DNA of 64,000 nucleotides, taken from contig CACEKJ010000001.1 of NCBI GenBank assembly GCA_902560045.1, positions 62,001 through 126,000 on the forward strand, given 5' to 3'. This document shows, piece by piece, positions 26,918-35,574 of the stretch. The notes below the pieces were generated by a model. That model was not told the DNA's origin, did not search any database, and saw only the letters and a program-made list of their open reading frames with translations. Numbering within the stretch: the first letter of the stretch is position 1; each line of letters opens with the position of its first letter. A program made the position numbers and the translations under genes. This DNA comes from an uncultured Bacteroidota bacterium (GTDB taxonomy: Bacteria; Bacteroidota; Bacteroidia; Flavobacteriales; Flavobacteriaceae).

Positions 26918-27805
26918 ATGAATATCGTTAATTTAAATTGCAATCAAATAAAACCAACGATGCAAGAGCTAGAAAAATTAAACAATATAACCACTCAAAC
27001 AAGAAGAGATATACTAAGAATGGTTCATAAAGTGAACTCAGGACACCCTGGCGGATCACTTGGATGTGCGGAATTTTTGGTTACACTTTTTAATTCTGTA
27101 ATGAAAAGAAATGACGATTTTTCAATGGATGGAATCAATGAAGATATTTTCTTTTTAAGTAATGGTCATATTTCCCCGGTTTTTTATAGTGTTCTTGCAA
27201 GATGTGGGTATTTTGATGTCGATGAATTAAATACTTTTAGATTAATTAACTCAAGATTGCAAGGACACCCAACTACCCACGAAGGTTTACCTGGTGTTAG
27301 AATTGCCTCAGGATCCTTAGGACAAGGTCTTTCTGTAGCAATAGGGGCATCTTTGAGTAAAAAAATTAATAAGGATGACAATCTGGTTTATTGTCTGATG
27401 GGTGACGGAGAGCTGCAGGAAGGTCAAAACTGGGAGGCGATAATGTATGCTGCAGCAAAAAATGTTGACAATATAATTGCGACAATTGATTTGAATGGAC
27501 AACAAATTGACGGCTCTACAGATGATGTAATAAAACTTGGGAACGTAAGAACTAAATTTGAGTCATTTGGATGGGATGTTATTGAAATTGATAACGGAAA
27601 TAATATTACAGATATTTTTAATGGCTTGGAAAAGGCAAAAAGCAAAACTTTTTTAGGAAAACCTGTATGCATTTTGCTTAAAACAATTATGGGTAACGGG
27701 GTAGATTTTATGATGCATACACACGAATGGCACGGAAAGGCACCAAACGACGAACAATTAGAAATTGGGCTTAAACAAAACCCTGAAACATTAGGAGACT
27801 ATTAA
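26918..27805 (+). CDS. Transketolase, N-terminal subunit
   Basis: Thiamine-diphosphate-binding half of a two-gene transketolase of the pentose phosphate pathway. RRDILRMVHKVNSGHPGGSLGCAEF, GSLGQGLSVAIGASL and the ThDP motif GDGELQEGQNWEA are visible. Length is 295 residues from ATG 26918; ATG 26960 (MQELEKL) is an alternative that removes a 14-residue extension. The C-terminal subunit begins 1 base after the stop. Confidence 0.94.
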   Translation: MNIVNLNCNQIKPTMQELEKLNNITTQTRRDILRMVHKVNSGHPGGSLGCAEFLVTLFNSVMKRNDDFSMDGINEDIFFLSNGHISPVFYSVLARCGYFDVDELNTFRLINSRLQGHPTTHEGLPGVRIASGSLGQGLSVAIGASLSKKINKDDNLVYCLMGDGELQEGQNWEAIMYAAAKNVDNIIATIDLNGQQIDGSTDDVIKLGNVRTKFESFGWDVIEIDNGNNITDIFNGLEKAKSKTFLGKPVCILLKTIMGNGVDFMMHTHEWHGKAPNDEQLEIGLKQNPETLGDY

Positions 27806-27806
27806 T

Positions 27807-28760
27807 ATGAAAAATTACACATTTACAGAGAAAAAAGATACCAGAAGTGGTTTTGGGGACGGTCTTACCGAATTAGGGCTTAAAAACAATAACATTGTTG
27901 CTTTGTGTGCTGACTTAACTGGCTCACTTAAGATGAATGATTTCAAAAAAAATCATCCTGATAGATTCTTCCAAGTTGGAATTGCTGAAGCAAATATGAT
28001 GGGAATTGCTGCTGGATTAACTATAGGTGGAAAAATTCCCTTTACAGGAACCTTTGCTAACTTTTCTACCGGAAGAGTGTATGATCAAATAAGACAATCC
28101 ATTGCCTACTCTGGAAAGAACGTAAAGATTTGTGCTTCTCATGCTGGGATTACATTGGGTGAAGATGGAGCTACTCATCAAATTCTTGAAGATATCGGAA
28201 TGATGAAAATGCTTCCTGGAATGATGGTAATTAACACTTGTGATTACAATCAAACAAAGGCTGCAACAATTGCAATTGCCAACCACAAAGGACCTGTATA
28301 TTTGAGATTTGGTAGACCTAAAGTCCCTGTGTTTACAGATCCAAATCAAGAGTTTAAAATTGGTAAAGGAGTAAAAATGACCGAAGGAAATGATGTAACA
28401 ATAGTTGCTACAGGACATTTGGTTTGGGAAGCGTTGGAAGCTTCAAAAGTTCTTTTTGAACAAGGGATAAGTGCAGAAGTAATTAATATTCATACTATTA
28501 AGCCATTGGATGAAGAAATAATTTTAAAATCTGTTTCTAAGACAGGATGTATTGTTTCTGCTGAAGAACATAATTATCTAGGAGGATTAGGTGAAAGTAT
28601 TTCAAGACTATTATCTTTAAATAATCCTACTCCACAGGAATTTATTGCAACACAAGACACATTCGGAGAATCAGGAACTCCTGCTCAACTTATGGAGAAA
28701 TACGGACTAAATTCTGAAAATATAATTAAAAAAGTAAAATCTGTAATCCAGAGAAAATAA
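27807..28760 (+). CDS. Transketolase, C-terminal subunit
   Basis: Pyrimidine-binding and C-terminal domains of transketolase, 317 residues. Characteristic segments are FQVGIAEANMMGIAAGLTIGG, SHAGITLGEDGATHQILEDIGMM, YLRFGRPKVPVF and VSAEEHNYLGGLGE. It follows the N-terminal gene directly, as is usual for split transketolases. The stop is 6 bases from the convergent FKBP gene. Confidence 0.95.
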   Translation: MKNYTFTEKKDTRSGFGDGLTELGLKNNNIVALCADLTGSLKMNDFKKNHPDRFFQVGIAEANMMGIAAGLTIGGKIPFTGTFANFSTGRVYDQIRQSIAYSGKNVKICASHAGITLGEDGATHQILEDIGMMKMLPGMMVINTCDYNQTKAATIAIANHKGPVYLRFGRPKVPVFTDPNQEFKIGKGVKMTEGNDVTIVATGHLVWEALEASKVLFEQGISAEVINIHTIKPLDEEIILKSVSKTGCIVSAEEHNYLGGLGESISRLLSLNNPTPQEFIATQDTFGESGTPAQLMEKYGLNSENIIKKVKSVIQRK

Positions 28761-28766
28761 GATTAT

Positions 28767-29744
28767 TTAGTCGTCTCTTGAAGCCGTATCATCAGAATCT
28801 AAATAATTAGGGATTCCGTCTCCATCAGTGTCATCATTAGTAGGATCTCCATCTCCAATATCATTGGTAGGATCTCCGTCTCCGTCGCGATCAACCTCTA
28901 AATCAGAGTCTGGCTCTAAATCTTCATCAATTGTGAGTGTGCCGTCATTATCATCATCACTGTCAACAAAATCAGCATATGAATCATCATCTGAATTATC
29001 ATCCGTTAAATCAGTGTTACCGTTAATGTCTTCAAGATGAGATGGAACATTATCAAAATCATGATCATTCTCTTCAGATTGAAAAACCTTAAATTTAAAA
29101 ATTAGATTTGAATACACCGGTACTGAACCTGCAGCAGAAGAATAATAGCCCAAACCAGAAGGAAGGAACATAACCCCAATTCCAGGATCATTAAAGGTTA
29201 TTGTACCATCACCGTTTACATTAAAATCAATAGCATTGTTAAACTCAGGAAGAACTCTTCCCCATCCTGCAATGGTAGCAGTCAAATCAAAATCTGCCGG
29301 AGAATAAGAACTGTCAAAAACAGTTGCATCCATTAAATTACCTTCATATGAAACCCTAACTTTATCTGAAAAATTTGGTGTATTTTCTCCCCCACCTTGA
29401 TTTAATTTAAGAACATAATATTCATAATCTGTTTCTGAGTAAGTAGTAGTATGAGTTTCAACCAAGTCAACCAAAAGAGTGTTAACATCAGGTTCAGGAA
29501 GTACTCCATCTTCAGGTAAAGAATTTATAACAATTTCGTCAAGTGAAATGTTCTGATTATTTATCAGAAAAGATGAATTAATATAATGTGTTTGTAAATA
29601 ACCTAACAAAGAATCATTATCTATTACCTGCTGCTCGTTTCTATCAGCCTCAGGAACAACGGTAACATCGGGCTCTCCATCATCACCACAAGAAAGACCT
29701 AAAAATAAGATTGTAAATAAAAAAATATGTAATTTAGACTTCAT
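28767..29744 (-). CDS. FKBP-type peptidyl-prolyl isomerase lipoprotein with Asp-rich (TSP3-like) tail
   Basis: A signal peptide with lipobox (FLGLSCGDD, cysteine near residue 19) anchors it in a membrane. An FKBP domain occupies about residues 110-215: FSDKVRVSYEGNLMDATVFDSS and VMFLPSGLGYYSS are typical. The C-terminal roughly 95 residues form a highly acidic tail with repeated DGDGDPTNDIGDGDPTND and DTDGDGIPNYLDSDD units, like calcium-binding thrombospondin type 3 repeats. Length is 325 residues. The tail probably binds calcium outside the cytoplasm, by inference. Confidence 0.9.
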   Translation of the reverse strand: MKSKLHIFLFTILFLGLSCGDDGEPDVTVVPEADRNEQQVIDNDSLLGYLQTHYINSSFLINNQNISLDEIVINSLPEDGVLPEPDVNTLLVDLVETHTTTYSETDYEYYVLKLNQGGGENTPNFSDKVRVSYEGNLMDATVFDSSYSPADFDLTATIAGWGRVLPEFNNAIDFNVNGDGTITFNDPGIGVMFLPSGLGYYSSAAGSVPVYSNLIFKFKVFQSEENDHDFDNVPSHLEDINGNTDLTDDNSDDDSYADFVDSDDDNDGTLTIDEDLEPDSDLEVDRDGDGDPTNDIGDGDPTNDDTDGDGIPNYLDSDDTASRDD

Positions 29745-29811
29745 AGGTTAATTTTACTTTCAGCTAAAATACAATTATATCAATAATATCTAATTTATTT
29801 AACAATCTTTT

Positions 29812-30309
29812 ATGGACAAGAAAAAAATTTTAACTAATTCTCAAATTAAAAGAAAAATTAAACGAATTTCTCTTCAAATAATCGAATCAAATATTGAAGA
29901 AAAAGAAGTTGTTCTTGCAGGGATTGAACAAAATGGATTTCTTTTAGCAAAAGAATTAAACAAAATGATTACTGAATTTAGTAATCTAAATATAAAGTTA
30001 TGTAGCTTAAAGATTGATAAAAAAAATCCACTAAATAATATCATTACATCTTTAAATTATTCTGAATATAAAAATAAATCGATTGTTGTTGTGGATGATG
30101 TATTGAACTCGGGATCTACATTGATGTATGCTGTAAAACATTTTTTAGACACAGAATTAAGACAATTAAAAACTGCAGTTCTTGTTGATAGAAATCATAA
30201 AAAATTTCCGATAAAAGTTGACTTCAAAGGGGTTTCACTTTCAACATCCATACAAAATCATGTAAAAGTTCAATTTGACAAAAATTCTATAGAAGCATTT
30301 TTACTTTAG
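29812..30309 (+). CDS. Phosphoribosyltransferase family protein (type I PRTase, PyrR-like)
   Basis: The PRPP-binding loop is visible as VVVDDVLNSGSTLMYAV near residues 90-106, and the early AGIEQNGFLLAKEL matches the first conserved loop of the PRTase fold. Length is 165 residues. It could be a PyrR-like or purine-salvage enzyme; the base specificity cannot be read. The 3' end overlaps aroK by 9 bases on the other strand. Confidence 0.85.
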   Translation: MDKKKILTNSQIKRKIKRISLQIIESNIEEKEVVLAGIEQNGFLLAKELNKMITEFSNLNIKLCSLKIDKKNPLNNIITSLNYSEYKNKSIVVVDDVLNSGSTLMYAVKHFLDTELRQLKTAVLVDRNHKKFPIKVDFKGVSLSTSIQNHVKVQFDKNSIEAFLL

Positions 30310-30819
30310 TCTTGATATAATATCATCAACTACATAAGAAACAGATTTATCATTACAATCAATTTTGTGTGTCGCAGAATTATAAAAAAACTCTCTTTCA
30401 AATAGATGTTTGGAAACAAACTCAAGCAATTTTTCTTCAGATGAAACATTCGATATTAAAGGTCTTTTATTTTTTTCATTAAATAGCCTTGAGGTCAACT
30501 GAATGTTTGAATTTTTTAAATAAAAAGAAATATTATTATTTGAAATCATCAGATCTAGATTATTAAAATAACAAGGGGTACCCCCTCCTACTGAAAGAAC
30601 CAAATCATTATTGTTATTAAGAATTTCTTTTAAATATTTTGATTCTTGTTTTCTAAAATAAAGATCTCCGTTATTTTGAAAAATATTACTTATTGAATCC
30701 TTTTCTTTTTCTTCAATGTAAGAGTCTAAATCAATAAATTTTTTATTGACTTTTAAAGATAATTCTCTGCCAATAATAGACTTTCCAGATCCCATATATC
30801 CAAGGATAATTATATTCAT
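30301..30819 (-). CDS. aroK: Shikimate kinase
   Basis: Phosphorylates shikimate in aromatic amino-acid synthesis. P-loop GYMGSGKSIIGREL is at residues 7-20, followed by the shikimate-binding FIDLDSYIE, the FRKQESKYL segment and the Walker-like LSVGGGTPC. Length is 172 residues. It is convergent with the phosphoribosyltransferase gene. Confidence 0.95.
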   Translation of the reverse strand: MNIIILGYMGSGKSIIGRELSLKVNKKFIDLDSYIEEKEKDSISNIFQNNGDLYFRKQESKYLKEILNNNNDLVLSVGGGTPCYFNNLDLMISNNNISFYLKNSNIQLTSRLFNEKNKRPLISNVSSEEKLLEFVSKHLFEREFFYNSATHKIDCNDKSVSYVVDDIISRLK

Positions 30820-30851
30820 AGAATTATAAGATATTTATTTATCAATAAGTA

Positions 30852-30881
30852 TTGTAATATAAATTAAACATTTTATATTTG
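30852..30881 (+). promoter_or_regulatory. Promoter of tRNA-Lys (TTG -33 and TAnnTTTG -7)
   Basis: TTG at 30852-30854 and TATATTTG at 30874-30881 are separated by 19 bases, close to the Bacteroidetes consensus. The tRNA begins 22 bases after the -7 element, leaving a short 5' leader for RNase P. This is the cleanest promoter in the window. Confidence 0.75.
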
Positions 30882-30903
30882 CAGGCCTAAAGTAATTAAA
30901 TTT

Positions 30904-30976
30904 GACCTGGTAGCTCAGTTGGTAGAGCATCTCCCTTTTAAGGAGAGGGTCCTGGGTTCGAGCCCCAGCCAGGTCA
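30904..30976 (+). tRNA. tRNA-Lys (anticodon TTT)
   Basis: The 73-base cloverleaf folds completely. Acceptor arms are GACCTGG and CCAGGTC with discriminator A. The anticodon stem TCTCC/GGAGA encloses loop CTTTTAA with anticodon TTT, and the T arm is CTGGG-TTCGAGC-CCCAG. CCA is not encoded. It has its own promoter upstream. Confidence 0.97.
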
Positions 30977-31027
30977 CTTTAATTTTTGATTGAAAAATCA
31001 TATATTCTGTTAGTAAGAGATTAAATT

Positions 31028-32263
31028 TTAGAAGTTTACATTATAAGATAAAAATTTACCATCTCTTTTTATTCTTATTGTTGTTTGATCTCCGTTATTA
31101 AACTTTGAAAGTGCGCTCATGTAACCCATCATATCAATGATGTCATATTCTCCAATTTTTACAACAATATCTCCTTTAATTAACCCGATTTTAGCAGCAG
31201 GTTTGTCCTCTGAGGTAATTGCTGATATTCTCATACCCCCTTCATTATATAAATAGTCAGGCATAACACCAAGTCCGACCTTAAATCTTGGTGTTGCATT
31301 TTTTGTTTCCTCTACTTTGACAAAATTTAGTTTTTCCTTAGAATCAAGTTCTTTTACAATATCAACTATATATTCAGAAATTTTAGATATTCCTTTAAAA
31401 TTTATTTTATCATAATCATCTGAAGGCTTATGATAATCCTCATGTTGACCAGTGAAAAAACTCAAAACAGGAATATCCTCATAATAAAAAGATGCATGAT
31501 CTGATGAGCCAAAACCAGTCGAAGATCCAAATTCAATAAGATTAAATTCACTATTGTTTGAGTTGACTATTTGTTTAAAAATTTTTGCACTTCCAATCCC
31601 TGAAACAGATAATTTATTTTCTTCATTTAATCTACCAACCATATCCATGTTAATCATGTAATTGATATTGTCTTTAGTGACTGTAGGGTTTTTCAAAAAA
31701 TAATTAGAGCCAAGTAAGCCCATTTCTTCACCAGAAAAAGCGATGAAAAGATAATTGCTTTGTAAATCTTCCATCACGAGTTTGTTTGCTAAATCTAATA
31801 AAAGGCTTGTGCCGCTTGCGTTATCATCCGCCCCGTTATGAATTAATACTTCATCTCCAAAATAAAGTGAAGATTCTTCACCATATCCTAAATGATCATA
31901 ATGAGCACCAATAACAACAGTATTTTCGCCACCATTATCCAAGAAACCAATTACATTTCTTGCGTGAATTTTATTATCAGAAATATTGTTATCAAATTTA
32001 ATTTCCTCATGTGGATTTGAATTGTTGCTGAAATAAAAATCTTGATAATAATTTGTGGCGCCCTTACTGCTTAAATTCAATTTTTCAAATCTGTCGGAAA
32101 TATACTTTGCAGCCAGTTTTTCACCTTCAGTCCCAGTTTTTCTTCCCTCTAATTTATCATCTGATAAATACATTACGTCACTTTTTATATTGTTTATATA
32201 ATCGACATTATTTACACAGGAAAAAAAGAAAATAAAAAAGGATAATTTTATTAGATTGTTCAT
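31028..32263 (-). CDS. M28 family zinc peptidase with C-terminal PDZ domain
   Basis: Exported aminopeptidase-like enzyme of 411 residues. An N-terminal signal with a lipobox-like FFFSC (cysteine near residue 16) suggests a lipoprotein. The M28 metal ligands are visible in VVIGAHYDHLGYG, NGADDNASGTSLLL, FSGEEMGLLGS and the aspartate of INMDMVGR. A PDZ domain occupies about residues 330-411 (MRISAITSEDKPAAKIGLIKGDIVVKIG). It is divergent from a beta-propeller lipoprotein gene, sharing a palindromic promoter. Confidence 0.92.
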   Translation of the reverse strand: MNNLIKLSFFIFFFSCVNNVDYINNIKSDVMYLSDDKLEGRKTGTEGEKLAAKYISDRFEKLNLSSKGATNYYQDFYFSNNSNPHEEIKFDNNISDNKIHARNVIGFLDNGGENTVVIGAHYDHLGYGEESSLYFGDEVLIHNGADDNASGTSLLLDLANKLVMEDLQSNYLFIAFSGEEMGLLGSNYFLKNPTVTKDNINYMINMDMVGRLNEENKLSVSGIGSAKIFKQIVNSNNSEFNLIEFGSSTGFGSSDHASFYYEDIPVLSFFTGQHEDYHKPSDDYDKINFKGISKISEYIVDIVKELDSKEKLNFVKVEETKNATPRFKVGLGVMPDYLYNEGGMRISAITSEDKPAAKIGLIKGDIVVKIGEYDIIDMMGYMSALSKFNNGDQTTIRIKRDGKFLSYNVNF

Positions 32264-32272
32264 TATTAGTAT

Positions 32273-32290
32273 TTATTTTTGCAAAAATAA
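32273..32290. promoter_or_regulatory. 18-bp palindrome forming two opposed TAnnTTTG elements
   Basis: TTATTTTTG-CAAAAATAA is a perfect palindrome. It contains TATTTTTG on the plus strand (32274-32281) and the same on the minus strand (32289-32282), abutting at the centre. It sits between the divergent starts at 32263 (minus) and 32306 (plus), so each gene would have a leader of about 12-18 bases. Confidence 0.65.
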
Positions 32291-32305
32291 CATGCAAACA
32301 TCTCA

Positions 32306-33364
32306 ATGAAAAATATATTACCCCTTTTATTAATATTAGTATTAACAGGTTGTAAAAAAAACCTAAACTCAAACCTTATTTATGAAGGTGAAAAGTATTT
32401 TAAAAATGTTAAGCAAATAACTTTTGGAGGAGACAATGCTGAAGCTTACTGGAGTTTTGATGATAAAAATTTAGTTTTTCAGTCAAATTATAATGAGTGG
32501 GGAGTTGAATGTGATCAGATGTTCTTAATGAGTGTAGATGAATCATTTGAGCTTAATACTCCTAAGATATTAAGCACTGGAGATGGAAGAACTACTTGTT
32601 CCTATTTTATGCCTGACAATAAACATATCCTTTATGCTTCAACTCATGAAGACAACATACTTTGTCCTGAAACCCCTCTTAGAGTTAACGGAAATTATGT
32701 TTGGCCTATTTATGATTCATATGATATTTACATTTCTGATTTAGAAGGTAATATTGTAACTAAATTGACGAATGAGAAGGGTTATGATGCAGAGGCTACT
32801 GTTTCACCAAAAGGCGATAAAATTGTGTTCACCTCTGACCGAAGCGGTGACCTTGAATTATATACTATGAATATTGATGGTTCTGATGTTAAACAGGTCA
32901 CAAATGAACTTGGTTATGACGGAGGGGCATTCTTTTCCCCTGACGGTAGCAAATTAATTTTTAGAGCTTCTAGACCTAAGTCAAAAGAAGAAATTGAAGA
33001 ATACAAAAGACTTCTTTCTGAAGGACTAGTAAAGCCTACTGAAATGGAATTATTTATATGTGATAGCGACGGAAGTAATTTAAAGCAAATCACTTTTTTA
33101 GGTAATGCGAATTGGAGTCCATTTTTTCATCCTTCTGGTAAAAAAGTAATATTTTCATCTAATTTTGAGGCTGTTTTAGGTTTTCCTTTTAATCTGTATA
33201 TGATTGATATTGACGGGAAAAATCTTGAAAGAATATCCTTTAGTGATTCTTTTGATGCGTTCCCTGTATTTTCAAATGACGGAAAAAAAATTGCTTTCTC
33301 GTCAAACAGAAATAACGGAGGAACAAGAGAAACAAATTTATTTATTGCAGACTGGGTAGAATAA
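32306..33364 (+). CDS. Lipoprotein with TolB-like (PD40) beta-propeller
   Basis: A lipobox (LVLTGCKKN, cysteine near residue 16) is followed by five or more WD40-like PD40 beta-propeller repeats. The characteristic phrases are EATVSPKGDKIVFTSDRSGDLELYTMNIDG, GGAFFSPDGSKLIFRASR and AFPVFSNDGKKIAFSSNRNNGG. Length is 352 residues. It is a propeller alone, without the peptidase or TolB N-terminal domains, so a binding or scaffolding role at the envelope is likely. It lies between the divergent M28 peptidase and the TonB receptor. Confidence 0.88.
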   Translation: MKNILPLLLILVLTGCKKNLNSNLIYEGEKYFKNVKQITFGGDNAEAYWSFDDKNLVFQSNYNEWGVECDQMFLMSVDESFELNTPKILSTGDGRTTCSYFMPDNKHILYASTHEDNILCPETPLRVNGNYVWPIYDSYDIYISDLEGNIVTKLTNEKGYDAEATVSPKGDKIVFTSDRSGDLELYTMNIDGSDVKQVTNELGYDGGAFFSPDGSKLIFRASRPKSKEEIEEYKRLLSEGLVKPTEMELFICDSDGSNLKQITFLGNANWSPFFHPSGKKVIFSSNFEAVLGFPFNLYMIDIDGKNLERISFSDSFDAFPVFSNDGKKIAFSSNRNNGGTRETNLFIADWVE

Positions 33365-33486
33365 ATTTTTATCTTTTAACATTATTACTTTTATCGATAT
33401 ATTATTAATTATAATTTTCTTTTTAAGAAGGCCTTATATTTATATTAATGAACCTTAATCGTTATTTTAGATATATTTATATATAA

Positions 33487-33494
33487 TATATTTG
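33487..33494 (+). promoter_or_regulatory. TAnnTTTG -7 promoter element of the BtuB-like receptor gene
   Basis: TATATTTG ends 14 bases before the inferred ATC start at 33508. Transcription from it would exclude any start codon upstream, which supports ATC 33508 as the first usable codon. Confidence 0.6.
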
Positions 33495-33507
33495 CCAAAA
33501 AAAATTC

Positions 33508-35574
33508 ATCAAATATTTATTTTCAATATTATTAGTTTTTAATTTTCATGGGTTTTTTTCTCAGGAAAAACAGGCTAAAGACTCCCTTAATTTAAATTTA
33601 CTAAATGAGATTATAATCACTGGAACAAAGACAAATAGAATACTATCATCTCTTCCTTTGAATTCTAGTATTATTAAAAAGAAGGACATTGAAAAAACCA
33701 ACGCGTCAAGGTTATCAGATGTAATAAACGAAGAATTGGGCCTGATTACTGTTTCAGATTTTGGTGGTGGTGAAGGAATCCAAATGCAAGGATTAGACTC
33801 ACAATATACTCTTATATTAATCGATAATCAACCTATAATTGGACGCTCTGCAGGCACATTAGATTTAGATAGAATTTCTGTTGGTAATATAAAACAGGTG
33901 GAAATAGTAAGAGGTGCATCCTCAAGTTTGTATGGAAATGAAGCTTTGGCAGGAGTAATAAATATCATAACAGACGAGCCAAAAAAAGGATTTAACGGAT
34001 CATTATCCAGTTCCTACGAAACCCACAACACTCTTGATAATAATATTTCTTTAAGTTTCAGTAATAAAAATTTTAAGAGCACATTTTTTATTAATAGATA
34101 TTCAAGTGATGGATACGATTTAAATCAAAACGATGAATTAAACACTGTAAATAAATTTAGAAATTCAACTTTACAATTAAAACTAGGATATCAGATAAAT
34201 AAAAATTTTGATATTAAACTAAATTCGAGATATTTTTCGCAATCAATTGATAATATTGCATCTGATTTGTTATCCGGAGAAAGTTTTACTGCTGAAGACA
34301 ATATTAATTTATCTGTTACTCATAAATCAAAAAAAATCAACACTGATTTGGATATTTATTTTACATCGTTCTATGGTGATGAATACTTAGATGATGATAA
34401 TGGAGAGCGGTTCAGCGAGAGTTTTTATGATCAGATACTATTCAAACCTGAAATTAAATCAATATACTCTTTAAATAAAATGGATAATATCGTATTGGGA
34501 TTTGGTTTTAAACACGAATCTCTAAACAGAACATATTTTGATATAAATCCAAAACAAAATTCACCCTTTGCATATTTTCAATATGATTACCACCCAAACG
34601 AAAAAATTAATCTGATTTTTGGAGGTAGATTCGACAAATTTGAAGAGTATAAATCTCAGATTAGTCCAAAATTTTCAGGTAGATATAGGATAGATGACTC
34701 AAATTCATTAAAGCTTTCCTTAGGATATGGATTTAAAGCTCCTGATTTTAGACAATTATATTTTAATTTCTCAAATACAAGTGTAGGTTATTCTGTAATA
34801 GGATATAATGTTATAAATAGTGTTATAAATCAATTAATTGAAGAAGGTCAAATAGCAAATATAATAATCCCGCTAAGTGATTTTAATACACCTCTAAAAC
34901 CTGAAAGCTCGTTAAGTATTAATATTGGTTATGATAGAATTTTTAACGACTATATAAGTATTAAATCAAATCTATTCGTTAACTCAACAAAAAATTTAAT
35001 TGACTACAGGGTAATAGCAAATAAAACGAATGGACAGAATGTATTTAGTTATTACAATATAAATAATGTAAGTACTTACGGACTAGAAGTTGAAACAAAA
35101 TTTAAAGCTGATAATAATTTTGACATTTCATTTGGATACCAATTACTTTATGCTTTCGATATAGATGCTAGAAGATTATTTGAAAAAGGTGAAGTTTATG
35201 CAAGAGAGAATCCATCATCTCCAGCTTTCAGATTAAAAAAATCAGATTATTTTGGTTTATATAACAGATCTAGACATATGGGAGTGTTAAAAATAAACTA
35301 CACTAACCCAGAAAAGAATTTTAGCTCAAATTTTAGGTTAAAATATAGAAGTAAATATGGATTATATGACTCAAATTCAAATAACTATTTAGATATATAT
35401 GATGATTTTGTCAAAGGATACATTACTGCTAATTTTTCCTTTAACAAAAATTTAAAGAAAAACTTTATAGTTTCTTCAGGAATTGAAAATATCTTTAACT
35501 ATAAAGACCCTAATAACATACAAAACCTTAGCGGAAGAATTCTTTATCTAAAACTTAAATACAGGATTAATTAA
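33508..35574 (+). CDS. TonB-dependent outer-membrane receptor (BtuB-like), probable ATC start
   Basis: Imports a metal chelate or cofactor across the outer membrane. The frame is open from before 33508, and translation from ATC gives a proper signal peptide (KYLFSILLVFNFHGFFSQ). A TonB-box-like EIIITGTKTNR and the plug domain (IIKKKDIEKTNASRLSDVI, IEIVRGASSSLYGNEALAGVINII-like) follow, then the beta-barrel ending in LKLKYRIN. The first NTG in frame is TTG 33658, inside the plug, which would remove both export signal and TonB box. Length is 688 residues. It follows the propeller lipoprotein by 143 bases and overlaps the convergent DCC-family gene by 4 bases. Confidence 0.88.
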   Translation: MKYLFSILLVFNFHGFFSQEKQAKDSLNLNLLNEIIITGTKTNRILSSLPLNSSIIKKKDIEKTNASRLSDVINEELGLITVSDFGGGEGIQMQGLDSQYTLILIDNQPIIGRSAGTLDLDRISVGNIKQVEIVRGASSSLYGNEALAGVINIITDEPKKGFNGSLSSSYETHNTLDNNISLSFSNKNFKSTFFINRYSSDGYDLNQNDELNTVNKFRNSTLQLKLGYQINKNFDIKLNSRYFSQSIDNIASDLLSGESFTAEDNINLSVTHKSKKINTDLDIYFTSFYGDEYLDDDNGERFSESFYDQILFKPEIKSIYSLNKMDNIVLGFGFKHESLNRTYFDINPKQNSPFAYFQYDYHPNEKINLIFGGRFDKFEEYKSQISPKFSGRYRIDDSNSLKLSLGYGFKAPDFRQLYFNFSNTSVGYSVIGYNVINSVINQLIEEGQIANIIIPLSDFNTPLKPESSLSINIGYDRIFNDYISIKSNLFVNSTKNLIDYRVIANKTNGQNVFSYYNINNVSTYGLEVETKFKADNNFDISFGYQLLYAFDIDARRLFEKGEVYARENPSSPAFRLKKSDYFGLYNRSRHMGVLKINYTNPEKNFSSNFRLKYRSKYGLYDSNSNNYLDIYDDFVKGYITANFSFNKNLKKNFIVSSGIENIFNYKDPNNIQNLSGRILYLKLKYRIN

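Noticed and set aside
28830-29000. Short tandem DNA repeat array
   Set aside because: The similarity of units reflects the Asp-rich protein tail of the FKBP lipoprotein and not a separate DNA repeat or CRISPR.
33365-33507. A TTTAGA-type iron operator before the BtuB-like receptor
   Set aside because: Only a half-site (TTTTAGA near 33460) is present; the right arm matches poorly.
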